Part shown: positions 25,921 to 37,870 of the stretch, in pieces | How positions within the stretch are numbered: the stretch's first letter is position 1 | Layout: the number at the start of each line of letters is the position of its first letter | Assembly: GCF_026914265.1 (NCBI RefSeq) | Contig: NC_069126.1 | Coordinates: 23,103,473-23,167,472, forward strand | From: Mya arenaria | Lineage: Eukaryota; Mollusca; Bivalvia; Myida; Myidae | Direction of reading: 5' to 3' | DNA length: 64,000 nucleotides | Position numbers and translations under genes: made by a program | The notes under the pieces: generated by a model | What the model saw: the letters and a program-made list of their open reading frames with translations, nothing else | What the model was told of the DNA's origin: nothing | Database searches by the model: none

Positions 25921-26225
25921 GTTCTATTGCAATTGATCAAAGTTAGTACAAGAATATTATTTGTCTTTCGTATACGTATACATGTTAAAAAATATTTTTA
26001 ATATACGACTTACTAACATGATACATATAGTATCAAATATCTAAACATAACTATATAAACGATGATTTTGTATTATTTATATATTAATGGGTACGACGTG
26101 CTTAATATCACACTTAGATTAGCACTAGGTGTTATATTACTGAATGAGATACATTGTATACGTATATTTACTTGGACACGTACCCGTCTAGTATTATCGA
26201 TCGGTAGCATATCTTTTATTGTATT

Positions 26226-26815
26226 AGAGTTTAAGCCAGGTTTTAAAAAGGGCAGAGTGCTACAGAACAGGAACAGGGTACAAAGGGTAAACAGGATACA
26301 TTGTATCGGGTTTGTGAAGCACATGAGCATAATTAAGTTGACAGAAAATGTAAAGAATTGTGTTTAATTGAAGTAATATTCGATTACAACTGTCAAATAT
26401 GTAAAGATGTATTGTATTTATAATCTTATTGTAAGTTTTAATCAAAACAAATGCAATATTTGAAAGTCTTAAGGATATATTCTATAAAGACAGAAGGGTT
26501 CTACCAAACAAGGGCAGGGTCCAGGGGCAGTGATTACGAGTAGTCTCAAGTCTGAGTTCAGATTCAAGACTCATTATTGCAAAATTTCATTTCATTGTAA
26601 TATTCTTTTTATCAGAGCATTCATGGTAAAACGTGCTGAAACATATTGCTATTTGATAATTTTACTAATATATACCTACATTTTGTAAAAGAAATGAAAT
26701 AAATATGATTTTTTTCTTCCTTTATGAAAATGCTTTTCTGAGTCTGAGTCTAGACTTGGACTTGAGACTGTTCGTAATCACGGCCCCAGCTCTTTAGTTA
26801 AAACCCTAATTTTAT
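26226..26815. mobile_element. GGGTTTTAGCCA family element (copy 2) carrying an insertion
   Basis: The left end GAGTTTAAGCCAGGTTTTAA and right end TTTAGTTAAAACCCT match the 6578-6903 copy. The interior shares TTTAATTGAAG, CTGTCAAATATG and GTTTTAATCAAA-like stretches. It is split by another inverted-repeat element (26530-26781). Confidence 0.65.
26530..26781. mobile_element. Inverted-repeat element GTGATTACGA, nested
   Basis: The ends are GTGATTACGA and TCGTAATCAC, with inner arms AGTCTCAAGTCTGAG and GACTTGGACTTGAGACT giving about 35 bp of inverted repeat. About 250 bp long, without coding sequence. It lies inside the 26226-26815 element, so it is the younger of the two. Confidence 0.7.
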
Positions 26816-27669
26816 GAATACATTATCATAGAATAAGCACCGCACTTGCTTTTTATATAACTTAGACACATATTAAAAAAAAACGTGTTTGTGTGGTTTA
26901 TTTTATTCACAAATATTCAACAAAATAATACCATGAAACAATGTCCAGAAAGTTCCAGGGGCCTGTAACATTAAAGATTGTTGTCGTAAAATAAAATTAT
27001 CTTAGAGTCGTATATTCGTTATTTTGCTATATATGAGTGTAAATAGATATATAACTAAATTTTTGCTAGTATCTTAATTGAAAATAAGGTCAAGAAATGA
27101 CAGAATCGACTTGTTTGCGCCTATGGTACCCCCACATATTTCAGATTTTGTAAGTTTTGACTAAGATCCTTTTATGCATTACCTTGACCACATTGTGAAC
27201 GAGACACCAACTCATGGTCGGAAATTTGCTAGATTATGAGCAGAATGCAACGTGGTTGCAATTGATTCATGACAGTAGAACACACTGTTTAGAAAGTATC
27301 GGGAACGAATCTGTTCCGCACATTAGGGAATGATCTGTGCTATATACCGTTTCATTGGCAAAACATGTAAGATTGGATGAGTGTAGGTCATACTTATATA
27401 TAACCAGACATTCCCCCGAGAAAATGTTGGCCAGTTTAAGTCGGAAATGGTGCATTTGTGTATTATTGAGCCATACTTATAGACAATGGACAGAACTCGT
27501 TTTATATAACTTAGACATTTATTGAACCAACAACCAGCCTTTTATAAATTCCAGTCATCCCCCGAGAAAAATTGGCTTGGTTTAGTCCGAACTGGGGTAT
27601 TTTAGTGTATTTTCTTAATAAAAAGTAAACTTAAACAATATAGGGATACCCTCCTAAATCCGTTAGTAA

Positions 27670-27850
27670 CCAGCCATTACAAATCGCTGACTCATGGTAA
27701 GCCTCTATTGCATCACACATTATTCTCTCACTCCTTGGGTCTTTTAATGCCGTTTATCTACAAATAGTAATTGGCCAATCACAGCTATATTAGATGTCAT
27801 TCTTTGGTGAAGTGGGATATTCATTTTATCTAAAACATAAAGGACTGTTT
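27670..27850. repeat. Local long repeat, partial unit 2
   Basis: ACAAATCGCTGACTCATGGT, TGCCGTTTAT, ATTGGCCAATCACAGCTA and GTCATTCTTTGG match the second half of units 1 and 3 in order. Confidence 0.6.
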
Positions 27851-28254
27851 AAATGTTAACTAAAAAGGAGCTTATTTAATTTACAAAAAAGCTTTTTTTG
27901 TTTTTACCTTTTGTTAAACGTCCGAAACGTTTTGCACTGATATCACTGGTTACATAAATTTACCTAAGAATCACTGGTGATATTTTTGAAATTCTTAACT
28001 TGAGGGACTGGTGCCACATTGTGCCATATACCATATCAATAACTGGACATAAATATTGGTTTGAGTGGAGGTAATACGTGTAGCTCTAATCCCCAGAAAG
28101 TTACGTCTCCTGTAAAGAATCGCGGGTGATATTGTTTACGGGAAAAATGCCGGAAATGAGGTAATGATCTTTACTTCATACCGTTTAAATGACCAAGCAT
28201 AACATATTGGTTTGAGTGGAAGTCAAACTTGTAGCTTAAACCCGCAACATTTTA

Positions 28255-28800
28255 CGTCTCCTGTCAAGAATCAGTCGAAACCACTTTCCTTTGATGCATG
28301 GTTTCGAAATTTGAAAGCAGTCTGCTCATATTTTAAAGGGTTTTTGGCAATGGATCGGTTTAACTGTCTCTGTAGCAATATTCTGTCTAATTGCTCCTTG
28401 TGCTTGATCCCGATACTTTCTGAACTGTTCAGCATGATAGAAATATATTTTACTGCCTCTGTCAATAATACGTCGCAACCACTTTACATTCTGCTCATAA
28501 TCCAGTAGTTTTGACAATGAGTTGGTGTCACGTTCGCAATTGATGTCTATGTAATGCTTGTGTTCGATCCTGTCATTCTGAACATTGTTTCATTTTGTAC
28601 CTTAACTGTCGATACAGACGCTCTATATCGATTGTATTCAGCAAAATCATTACAAATTATTGGCTCATTGTAAAATTCAACTGCATCATTAATTAATTAC
28701 TTACTCACTTCTTGGACATTCCTATGCCGTTTATGGCATCACAGATTAATTGGCCAATAACAGCGTTAATGGACGTCATTCTTTGGTATAGTTGTATATA
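28255..28800. repeat. Local long repeat, unit 3
   Basis: It begins CTGTCAAGAATCAGTCG, repeats a variant of that at 28455 and continues to GGACGTCATTCTTTGGTA. It carries the same phrases as 25010-25450, plus an extra internal duplication. Confidence 0.6.
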
Positions 28801-29899
28801 TTCATGTTGTTAAAAAAATATCAGCATGCCTTTAACGTAAATTTAAAAAAAGTAAGATTATAGTCAACGGTTGCCAGGTCGTTTATTTTCGAGAACAGAT
28901 CGAAAGTTACTTGAAGGGGATGTAATTTGAGGTACCAAATGCTGACTTAGGTTTACCGACATGAAGTCAGTTACTGCCAATAGAGTTTTGGTGTTATCCA
29001 CAGCTTTTGCCCTCTCAAAAAGAACACCAGTTCTAAACGGACTCGAGAGTGATTCAAATCAGCTGAAAGTTGTCTGCACAAACGAAATTAGTGTAAGATA
29101 ACCTATAATATTCATGAAGCATATTTGTGACGAACAAAGAATTAATATGTTATAATAGTCAGCTGGCATTCAAAATCGTTTCATTCCAAAATCCAAATAT
29201 TCACTGAAGCAAACATTTATCCTCTTTTACATTATACCCAGACACATATTCAGTATTAGGTATCCCTGTCATGTTACTCACAGATAATATTTGTTAAATA
29301 ACCTTTTTATTATATAACTCACACTGATGGGCATATATCAGGGATAATTTGATACTTGTTGTGTGTGTGTGTTTAGCTTTGGTCCTTGCGGCTTCAAACA
29401 CAATCTTGATTCCATTAAAGGCTTCTTGGCTTGTCGCTGTATTTTCCACTGTACATGATAAACATTATAACACATTGAATTCAATGGGTCCCCTCTTATA
29501 TGGTGCATAGAGACATGTTCATATTCAATAGGTAATTTGGATGTTACACTACTCAAACAACTGTATAAGATGACCTATAAATAGAGTTTCCTATTGGTCC
29601 AGAGCGCGATCAGGAACGCAAAATAAATCTTATATTATTAAGCTCTGAGTTTTCTCTAACTCATATTCTTGGTCGATAAAGAACACCACTATACTATCCT
29701 TTACATCAGTTTCAAGGACGTAGCTGTCACTATGATTTTCTGCCAGGGAATATCATATTCAATTACTCCCTTGTCAATAACTGTAGAGTATCGAATGGTT
29801 GCATTGCCTGTTTCATGTTTTTCAAGTAGTTCAATTCATCGGTAACTTGCCTTTTATAACAATCAGTTTATATGATATTCTAATGGGAACTTGAACTTA

Positions 29900-30090
29900 G
29901 CATTACTAAGGCGCATATTCAGTAGGTAACTTGAATTGTATATTCATCAGACACATATTCAACGGATAACTTGAATTCTATCTTACTTAGACAAACGAGA
30001 CATATGCAATTAATTTAATGGACAATTTACCTTTTGTGAAACCCAGACATAATTATATAAAATGGACAGTTTGTCTTCAACATTATTCAA
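29900..30090. repeat. Degenerate tandem stretch resembling the 38-39 bp array in reverse
   Basis: Imperfect units such as ATATTCAGTAGGTAACTTGA, then a TATTCATCAGACA-type end, repeat at about 40 bp. They resemble the complement of the monomer in the 37871-39280 array (ATTTGAATGGGTAACCTGCC, then CTCAGACAT). An isolated similar unit lies near 29515. Confidence 0.45.
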
Positions 30091-30162
30091 ACACGTTACC
30101 ATATAGTCAATGGTTGCCATATCTTTTATGTTCACCAGCAGCAGTTTTTATAAAACTTTGAT

Positions 30163-30443
30163 ATATTGTCCAAATGACTTCTTTTGGCTAGTTTGAACAT
30201 TTAAATGATTTGATTGGCAAATAGTCGTATTAGGTCCAATATTGGCAAATCAATAACCATTTGCGTAACACCAAACAAAATTAATTAATGTACAGTTGTA
30301 TAAAACTGGTTAATTCGTTCGTTTGTTTAAAGTTAGCCATGATGATTATTGATTGGTCAATACTTGTCCAATACATAATGTTGACCAATCAAAATGCTTT
30401 CATGTACAAGCTAGCCAAAAGATAATTTTTGGATAACTTAGTT
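30163..30443. mobile_element. Inverted-repeat element, TTTTGGCTAG family
   Basis: The left arm contains CTTCTTTTGGCTAGTTTGAA and TTTGATTGGCAA; the right arm contains TTGACCAATCAAAATGC and ACAAGCTAGCCAAAAGATAA. The arms are about 55 bp and imperfect. A single third arm lies at 31373-31431. Confidence 0.65.
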
Positions 30444-30472
30444 TTGTGCAATTGGCTGCTGTGTTATACCAA

Positions 30473-30812
30473 TGTGTGTATACCACGTGATAAATTGCGT
30501 CATAAAATGCTACGTCGGAAGACAATATTTTGCTTTAAATGAAGACTTTAAACAAAGGTAACTTCACTATTTCTTCACCATTTTAAATGAAACATAGCGC
30601 AGTCTGCGCCTCTTAAGGAGCCCCGCATTCGATATTTTACCAGAGTTTGATTGAGAGTTTAGTTTCTTAAAACACTTCGACCAACCTTTTCACAATACGG
30701 CCGTCTGACGGAGCACTGACAAAACATTGTTTTGGAAACAGGTTTGTCGAAGTGTTTGATAAAACTAACCACCTTATTAAACTTCGGTAATAAAACGAAG
30801 GCGGGGCTTACT
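30473..30812. mobile_element. TGTGTGTATACCACGTGATA element, right end missing
   Basis: This matches the left three quarters of the complete element at 35121-35566 (GATAAATTGCGTCATAAA, ATACGGCCGTCTGACGGAGC, CTTCGGTAATAAAACGAAGG). The right inverted repeat is not found. Confidence 0.7.
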
Positions 30813-31372
30813 GTATATATATTAAATGTTGTTTTCTTTTACACAGATAAGACGTTGCGTAGGTTGTTGGCGTACATCGGGAAATTGTTATTTTTTTACA
30901 CTTCAATGCATCATGAAAATTGTTTTAGAAATACGATTGTATACATTCTAATTTGACAAGAAAGGCAAAATTATCGCCCTATTAGTAAATGCGATTGCAT
31001 GTTTATTAATTAGTATATATTTCATTCGACATATAACAATAGAAAACATCACAAAAACCTCAAGTAAGATGTAACAGAAATTACCAATGCGCATTATTTA
31101 ACGGCTTGGTAAATTAATAAAATTATTTTTTTCCGCCAAAAAGAAGACTAGGTGACGTGACGTCAGCAATGTATGACGTAATTTTAATCATATGCAGTTC
31201 AAGACTTCCGGTAAAAATGGCAAGCGAAAGTCATATCAAGTTGAAAAAGTAAGACTGTATTTTTTCCGCGACCAGATTTGTTAAAACGTCTGTATTATGT
31301 TTATCAATTGTATGTTTTCTATAATATTTATGACGACAAAAAGTGCGCAACGTCATAAATGCAATACTTACT

Positions 31373-31431
31373 GTTGATCAATCAAATTTCTTTTACGTGC
31401 AAACTAGCCAAAACATAACTTGTGGATAACT
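31373..31431. repeat. Solo arm of the TTTTGGCTAG family
   Basis: TTGATCAATCAAATTTC, AACTAGCCAAAACATAACTT and GGATAACTTA match the right arm of the 30163-30443 element. Confidence 0.5.
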
Positions 31432-33248
31432 TATCGAGCTGATCCACTACAATTAATTTATTTTGGAATCTATTATTATATATTTTAAGAAATACAACAA
31501 TATTTTTATTAAGTTATCTTTATTAATAAAAAAATTTAGCGTTCGGAATTTGCCGATATTTCTCATCAAAATGTGTATTATTATACAGCGTATTGGCTCA
31601 GCCTCCACGCTTTGGCTCCAGCTCCCTGGCTTTTGGCTCCAGCTCAACCTAGAAAAAGAGAATAACATGCTTATTCCGGTAAACAGGCGGTCATTTTTAT
31701 TCCCGACAAAATAAAAGCACTCGACAATATTGGTTTTATCTTAAATGTAAGCTTCTTGAGTGAAATTTAGCTGAAATTTGGTGAAAATGTTCTACTTCGT
31801 TTGTAAACATGCATGTGTTTGATGGGAGAATCGGTTTTATAACTCCATAAACAGTATGTTTACAAAATAACCGAAATACGTGTGAAAATTAAACATATTT
31901 ATATGGCACTGCATTTCCCGATTTCTCAAAAAAGCCCTAATAATTGTGATATTAGATAAAATAACGAGTCATACTTACGTTTTATAAACTCCTAAAAGAG
32001 CTGGAGCCACTGTTTCGCAGCCGTGTATACATATATATTTGTCTGCAGCTTATAAATACGATTGGCTTTCTTACCAGTAACGGCAATGTATCAAATGTAT
32101 TAATACAATGAGTAACCTGACGTTTACTCCTTAAAACATAATATATTTGATGGATTACTTTATTTCTTTCATGCTTTTTGATGAAATATGGGGTTTTACC
32201 AGTGAAATAACAACAGTGAAAATATCAATTTGATATTTTCACTGCAAAATAAGGAGTGAAAATATCAACTTTCAGAACTACTTTAAATTCCTTTGTTGTT
32301 ACATGTACTTGCCTTGATCAAAACAGGACACTGGACCTCAATAAATTATGTCAAAAAATGTTTAAAAAAATATAAAAGAAATGTTTTATAAATTTAAACA
32401 AATAAATATATAATTGGAAATTAACAACTTACCGTTTATTACCGGTTATCCCGTTTATCAAACATTTTACTGATATTTGAAGCTGAATGTTCGAACATTT
32501 GCTTTCATACCAAACAAATTACAGACAAAAACAACTGTTCGAACATAAATAAAATTTTATATCATCGTTCAAATGTATTTTGAACTGTTAACCATTGTAG
32601 TACGTAAAATGAGCTTCCTGGAGAATTCACACAACAATTTAAAGATAGATCCGATATTTTTTACCCCACCCACACCTCAAAATGTGTCAACAAACTAGCG
32701 TGGCATTTACTCTTTTAATATCTGGAAAACAAACATTTTAAAGCGAAACAGACTGGTATCTGACAGTAAGATGACTGAATATTAACTTACTATAAAACAC
32801 GCGTACATGCAGCCTTAAACTAAGAAAAATGGCTAAAATCCAATGAGTATCCACATTTGTTTTGCTAACACATTTGACCTTCCAAATTTTCATTCTTTAA
32901 ATAGCGGCGTAGTAATTTGGTTATGATTCATATCCATCTTAAAATAAAAAGTGTTTTCATTATTTTTGGAACATATGTACACTAATAATACTTCATTGTT
33001 TACTGTTCATAAAGCTTTGCAATAAAAAACGAGCGAATATTAAGCTATAAGAATGAATAGCAGAGAACTATTTCTCAGCAAACTGAAAGTAGAAAAGTTG
33101 AAAAGTAGAAAAGTTGACAGCTATAATTATGCATGAGGGGCGCCCCACGGGTAGCGGCGTAAAGCCCACCCTTTTCAAAAAAGGGGGTAATTCAGAAATA
33201 AATAAAAAACAAATAAAACTCCGAAAATAAGCATAAAAGAAACAGAAA
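31432..33248. other. Unassigned intergenic sequence with one small perfect palindrome
   Basis: The palindrome at 32214-32244 has 15 bp arms (CAGTGAAAATATCAA) around one base, and half of it is repeated at 32256. Nothing else is assignable. Confidence 0.4.
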
Positions 33249-33361
33249 ATTTGTTTATTTCAGTGTAAGATCGTATTTAATTTCACTCGTGATCATAAAA
33301 AAACTACATTTTCTATGACACTCGTGAAATAAAATACAATCTTACACTGAAATAAACAAAT
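33249..33361. mobile_element. Small foldback element (about 113 bp hairpin)
   Basis: The arms ATTTGTTTATTTCAGTGTAA and TTACACTGAAATAAACAAAT are perfect over 20 bp and continue imperfectly (about 48 bp each) to a short loop near AAAAACTACATTTTC. A small MITE is likeliest; a precursor-RNA hairpin is a weaker alternative because the arms run to the very ends. Confidence 0.7.
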
Positions 33362-35120
33362 ATCCTCTATATCATTTATACTTGACATAACTGCACTTTT
33401 TAATCAGGTACATGGGCACGGGAGAAAATGTAATGCGAATTATCTGGTTTTATTTGTGTTGTCCCTTTTTATTGGCTTTAAAACATTGTTGAAAAAATAA
33501 CAACAAATATAAGATTATTTGACTTTTGATTGCCTGAGTGTATTAATATACGATCATTACTGAGATAAATATTCAAAGGGTAACCAGCTCTTCATATTCC
33601 CCATACATATGTGTCCAGGAGCGTACCTAGGCATACATACGTTAGGGCGTATAAATCAGTTTTGGCTCCTAATAACAGGCATGTGCTTATATCTCCATCT
33701 AGAGAAGTAGAACTGAAGACTAATGAGTTGTATACACAAACAAACGGTTGGCGTTCAGTATTCTTGAAAACGGTTCCTTATTGTGTTCTTCAAAACACGA
33801 ACTACGTTTGGGGACCCCCATTCCTCTCACATCCCAAATAACATTTAGAGACAACCAAATTAGAAAATGCATTCATATTTCCACGGCTCTCAAGAATATT
33901 GGCGTACAATTCAAACTGCTTCAGGAACACCACTGATGCCTCATGCTCATGCTAAATAGGGTACTTTCTTTAAAGTATATTATCAGAAAATATTCCATCA
34001 ATATCCTATACATACGTAATATGTATATCGATAGCCTGACTTCCAAATGATGAAGCTACAAATTCCCATAGTTTCAGTAGCAACGTTTTTATTATTTTAT
34101 CTTGGTATTTGATCACACATTTATTTTACAAAATGCCAAAGTTACAATTTTTGTAGGTACAACTTTTAAAGGTTCGGCATTTCTGCTTCTCTGTGAGCTA
34201 TCCAATCTTTGCTCGACATTTTGATCACATGATCAACACCATTTTCTCAAAGGACTATTGACTCGGCCTTTTGCAGTTAGATGCAGCCCGCCTTTATGGT
34301 TTAAGCGATGTAAAATTTCCGAAAAAGAAAAAAAATGCAGCTTCAGCATTTTGAAGTGAGGCCATCGATATGAAACTCTCCATGTAAATGTGTTCTGGTA
34401 GGTTATTATACAATCGGTAATCTGCCTATTATTTCTAACAGACATATTGAATATTCAATGGCAAGTTTCCATTTCAATTACTCGGGCAATATATTCAATA
34501 ACTAACTTTAAAATACAATAATTGTTTTCCCTCGTGATGCCATTAGTAACGTAAACTGGCCGAAGGGAGGACTGGGCTATTTCGTCTTGGCAATGATGCC
34601 ATTATCGTTACCTCTTTTAAATATGCTGAATATAAATGTACTGTGTGTAGAAATTGTGCATGAAGACTTTGCTGGCATTTACACCATTCATGTAGTATAA
34701 TATAATTGATTCTTGCATACCGGACGTGTGTTTCCGGTCATGTGACCAGTGCTGGAAAAACCCATCTTACATACCCCATGTAAGATGAGTCACGCGCAAC
34801 AACGCGCCACTTCTTATTTCTTTTATTGTATGGTTTATGAAAAATATATTATGCCATTTCAATAAAGCGCAATCAAATATATATGTTTGCAAGACTTTTA
34901 ATTCAAATTGAAAATAAATAATCATAAAAAAACGCTATTTTTAGTTATTTAAAATTTCTGCGCTATGTGACATCAGTAAGCCTCGTTACCGGCTTACGCG
35001 CGTGCCCTCGGGTCGGATAGATACTTATAAGATGACATATCCCAAAGTCTTAGCTAATTCCAGAGTAACCGTACTTATCTGTAGAGATTTGATGGGTTAC
35101 ATATAATGTCCTCATAATAG
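33362..35120. other. Unassigned intergenic sequence
   Basis: No supported gene. A 10 bp stem hairpin at 34763-34787 is listed separately. Confidence 0.35.
34763..34787. repeat. Short perfect hairpin
   Basis: CATCTTACAT and ATGTAAGATG form 10 bp arms around a 5-base loop, followed by a GC-rich GCGCAACAACGCGCC stretch that is unusual in this AT-rich region. It may be part of an unrecognised dispersed element. Confidence 0.5.
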
Positions 35121-35566
35121 TGTGAGTATACCACGTGATAAATTGCGTCATAAATGCTACGTCGGAAGGCAATATTTTGCTTCGAACGAAGACTTTAAAC
35201 AATGATAACTTCGCGTTTTCTTCACCATTTTAAATGGCTTACGATCTTTTACCAGAGTTTGATTGTGAGTTTAGTTTCTTAAACACTTCGACAAACCTTT
35301 ACAAAATACGGCCGTCTGACGGAGCACTGTCAAAACATTATTTTGGAAACAGGTTTGTCTTGTCAAGTGTCTGATGAAATTATCACCATATAAAACTTCG
35401 GTAATAAAACGAAGGCGGGCTCTTTACGCGGCATAGACTTCCCTTTGTTTTATTTAAAATGGTGTAGTAATTGAAAAGTTATCTTTGATTTAAGTCTTCA
35501 TTCGAAGCAAAATGTTGCCTTCCGACGTAGCATATATGACGTAGTTTATCACTTGGTATACACACA
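35121..35566. mobile_element. TGTGAGTATACCACGTGATA element, complete
   Basis: Terminal inverted repeats of some 85 bp: left TGTGAGTATACCACGTGATA ... CTACGTCGGAAGGCAATATT ... GAAGACTTTAAA; right TTTAAGTCTTCATTCGAAGC ... TTGCCTTCCGACGTAG ... GGTATACACACA. It is about 446 bp with no transposase. No clear target duplication was found. Confidence 0.8.
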
Positions 35567-37540
35567 CTGCATAAACCTGATACAGATTTACAATAGCTTC
35601 TGATTGACCTTGTACTATACATTTAACCTTAGAAGGTGTATATTGTCTTCCAAGGTTATATTTAAACCACAAAGTCAGTGCGTGGCTTCCCCTTAGAGAC
35701 TATAATTGTAAATCTGTATCATGAGAAAAGTATGCGCCCATAAATACGCCGGACACCCGGAACGCTTTAAAAATGTATGAGTATTGAACCAGGTAGACAC
35801 CGTCTAGATCTACTTCCAATCCATTCCAAGTATTTCCCTGCTTGTTTACACGCAATGAGTGTCTTGCAAATAGAAACTCTATAGCAGTTCAATGCTTCCT
35901 CTGACGTCATTGTAACTATATATAGTCGATCATGTTCTAAGTGTAACTCTTTGAATACTTACTTTACTTAAGTCTCATGCTTAAGCTTTTTGTGTAAGCA
36001 TCTACAGGCTAAATAACAGAGCAGAGTAAAAAATTCTGATAAAAACACCCAACAGATATATAAGAACGAACTGTAAATATCGATAAATGGAATAACAAGC
36101 CAGAAATTTGGTCTTCCTGGATTTGCTTGTGTTGTGGCACAGAAAAATATTGAAACTTGACTTGTCAATGAGCTCACTGCTATTGTTTAACGGATAATTC
36201 AGTGAGCGGAACATACGCCGTGTCTACATTGGACGTTAAATATGAATGATCAAGTGACGCACAAGACAGAATGTATTTAGTTAGCATTTCCTCGATATGA
36301 ATACGACCCGGCAGTCAGCAGCCATTTACATAACCTCATTTGGTGACGGGCAAGAAGCAAATCTGTGTTCTTGATAGCATTTACATAACTATACGTACAG
36401 CTCATTCAAGACGTCTTCAGATAAACGTTGCCAAAACAAATTGTACACTTCTCGGTTTAACCACGATTTATAATGCTTCTTTACTTGACAATGGAATATT
36501 CAGTGACAATTCAACTCAACTCAACTCAACTCATTTAATTAAAGCAATTAAAGGCCACAAACCAATATTACCTAATATCAACATAATAATTGTAGTCACA
36601 ATGCATAGAATGTTCATAAAAAGTAATTTACACATGCATATGAGGTACTTAAATTTTATTATATTTAAGATATGTACATCGCTAATTTTGATATCGTATC
36701 TTTATTTTCATCATTTTCAGAACCTAGTAAAGAGTAGAAATCATCGAAATTGTTTCCAGATGTTTGCCAATTAAAAGGATAATGATATTATCGAATTTAC
36801 TGTATGGAAAAATAATGATATACTTGTATTAACCATCGTTAACTGTCATGTTGGTTTGATTCAAACAAATTTTACAAATCTTTCATATGGGGAGTATTTA
36901 AATGTCTACCAAACGTAATGTTTAATTTATATTTGAATCTAAATTAAGCAAAAGCACTCTTGTCTGTTCCTAATGTAGGTATGACTATCTTGCCGTACTT
37001 AGTAAATATTTATTAGATTTGTGATGTAGGACACACACCAATCAACTTACATACATCCACAGCTGTCTTATCTTCTATTACAAATACAAATTCCGAAAAT
37101 AGCTGGTAGAACAAATGGAATAATTTAACAGTTTCCATTCATCATTCTCGTTACCCTAGATCTGTACTCCCGTTGCATGCTCCGGCAGTGCAACGGCTGA
37201 ATCTTTTTAGCATGTTTAAACATGTATGCCTTTTTCCTTACGATGTTCCACCATTCTTAGCGATGTGATATCGTTGCCCTGCGTTCTAATACCGACATTC
37301 TGGCCGTTATGTGGGTCCACTATATTTCCAGAAAGTATTAGTTGCAATTAACACAATGAGGATATCGTATATAGTATTTAAAATGCAAGTCATACTCAAT
37401 TGAAGATATGTTGAGTAATTATCGTCTAGTTACCCATGGAATTTAACTATGTCAAAGCAAAACACCCACTCAATATAATGTCTTACAATAATGTCTGAGG
37501 GATACAGATAAAGAACGCAAAACCCCCACAACATTAGAAA
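35567..37540. other. Unassigned intergenic sequence
   Basis: It holds a 144-codon open frame (36340-36774, plus) with no known signature, overlapping a (CAACT)n run at 36512-36533 that may be a retrotransposon tail followed by AATTAAAGCAATTAAAGGCC. I do not call it a gene. Confidence 0.35.
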
Positions 37541-37701
37541 CAGTCGAACCCCGTTGGCTCGAACTCCCAGGGACCGGCGAAAATACCTCGATCCTCAGAA
37601 ATTTCGAGCCAAGCGATAATGCTTACATTCATTTTCTAATAAATGGGTCCTTTGCATCAAGTTCGAGCCATCGAGGAATTCGAGCCAACGGTGTTTGGCT
37701 A
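37541..37701. mobile_element. Short inverted-repeat element, possibly pogo/Tigger-like
   Basis: The left end is CAGTCGAACCCCGTTGGCTC, then GAAC; the right end is GAATTCGAGCCAACGGTGTT, then TGGCTA. The inverted repeats are about 27 bp in a 161 bp element. CAGT-starting ends of this kind occur in pogo/Tigger families; the assignment is inference. Confidence 0.55.
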
Positions 37702-37870
37702 TATATGATTGATTGACATTTTACATAAAATGCATGTAAGCAAATAAATTCATATGTATGATGACCACAACAGGTTAGTTACCTTTGGAAAGCAGAATAA
37801 GTAGGACACCAATTGAATATATACTTTTTTGGGGTAATAGTAAACTTCATTGCTATTTTCATTGGAATAT

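Larger units (their letters stand above)
26816..30162. other. Intergenic sequence with local long repeats
   Basis: Apart from the repeat units at 27670-27850 and 28255-28800 and a degenerate tandem stretch at 29900-30090, I see no gene or element here. Confidence 0.35.

Noticed and set aside
36340-36774. 144-codon open frame in the desert
   Set aside because: AT-rich composition, no recognisable motif, and it crosses a (CAACT)n simple repeat; likely chance.
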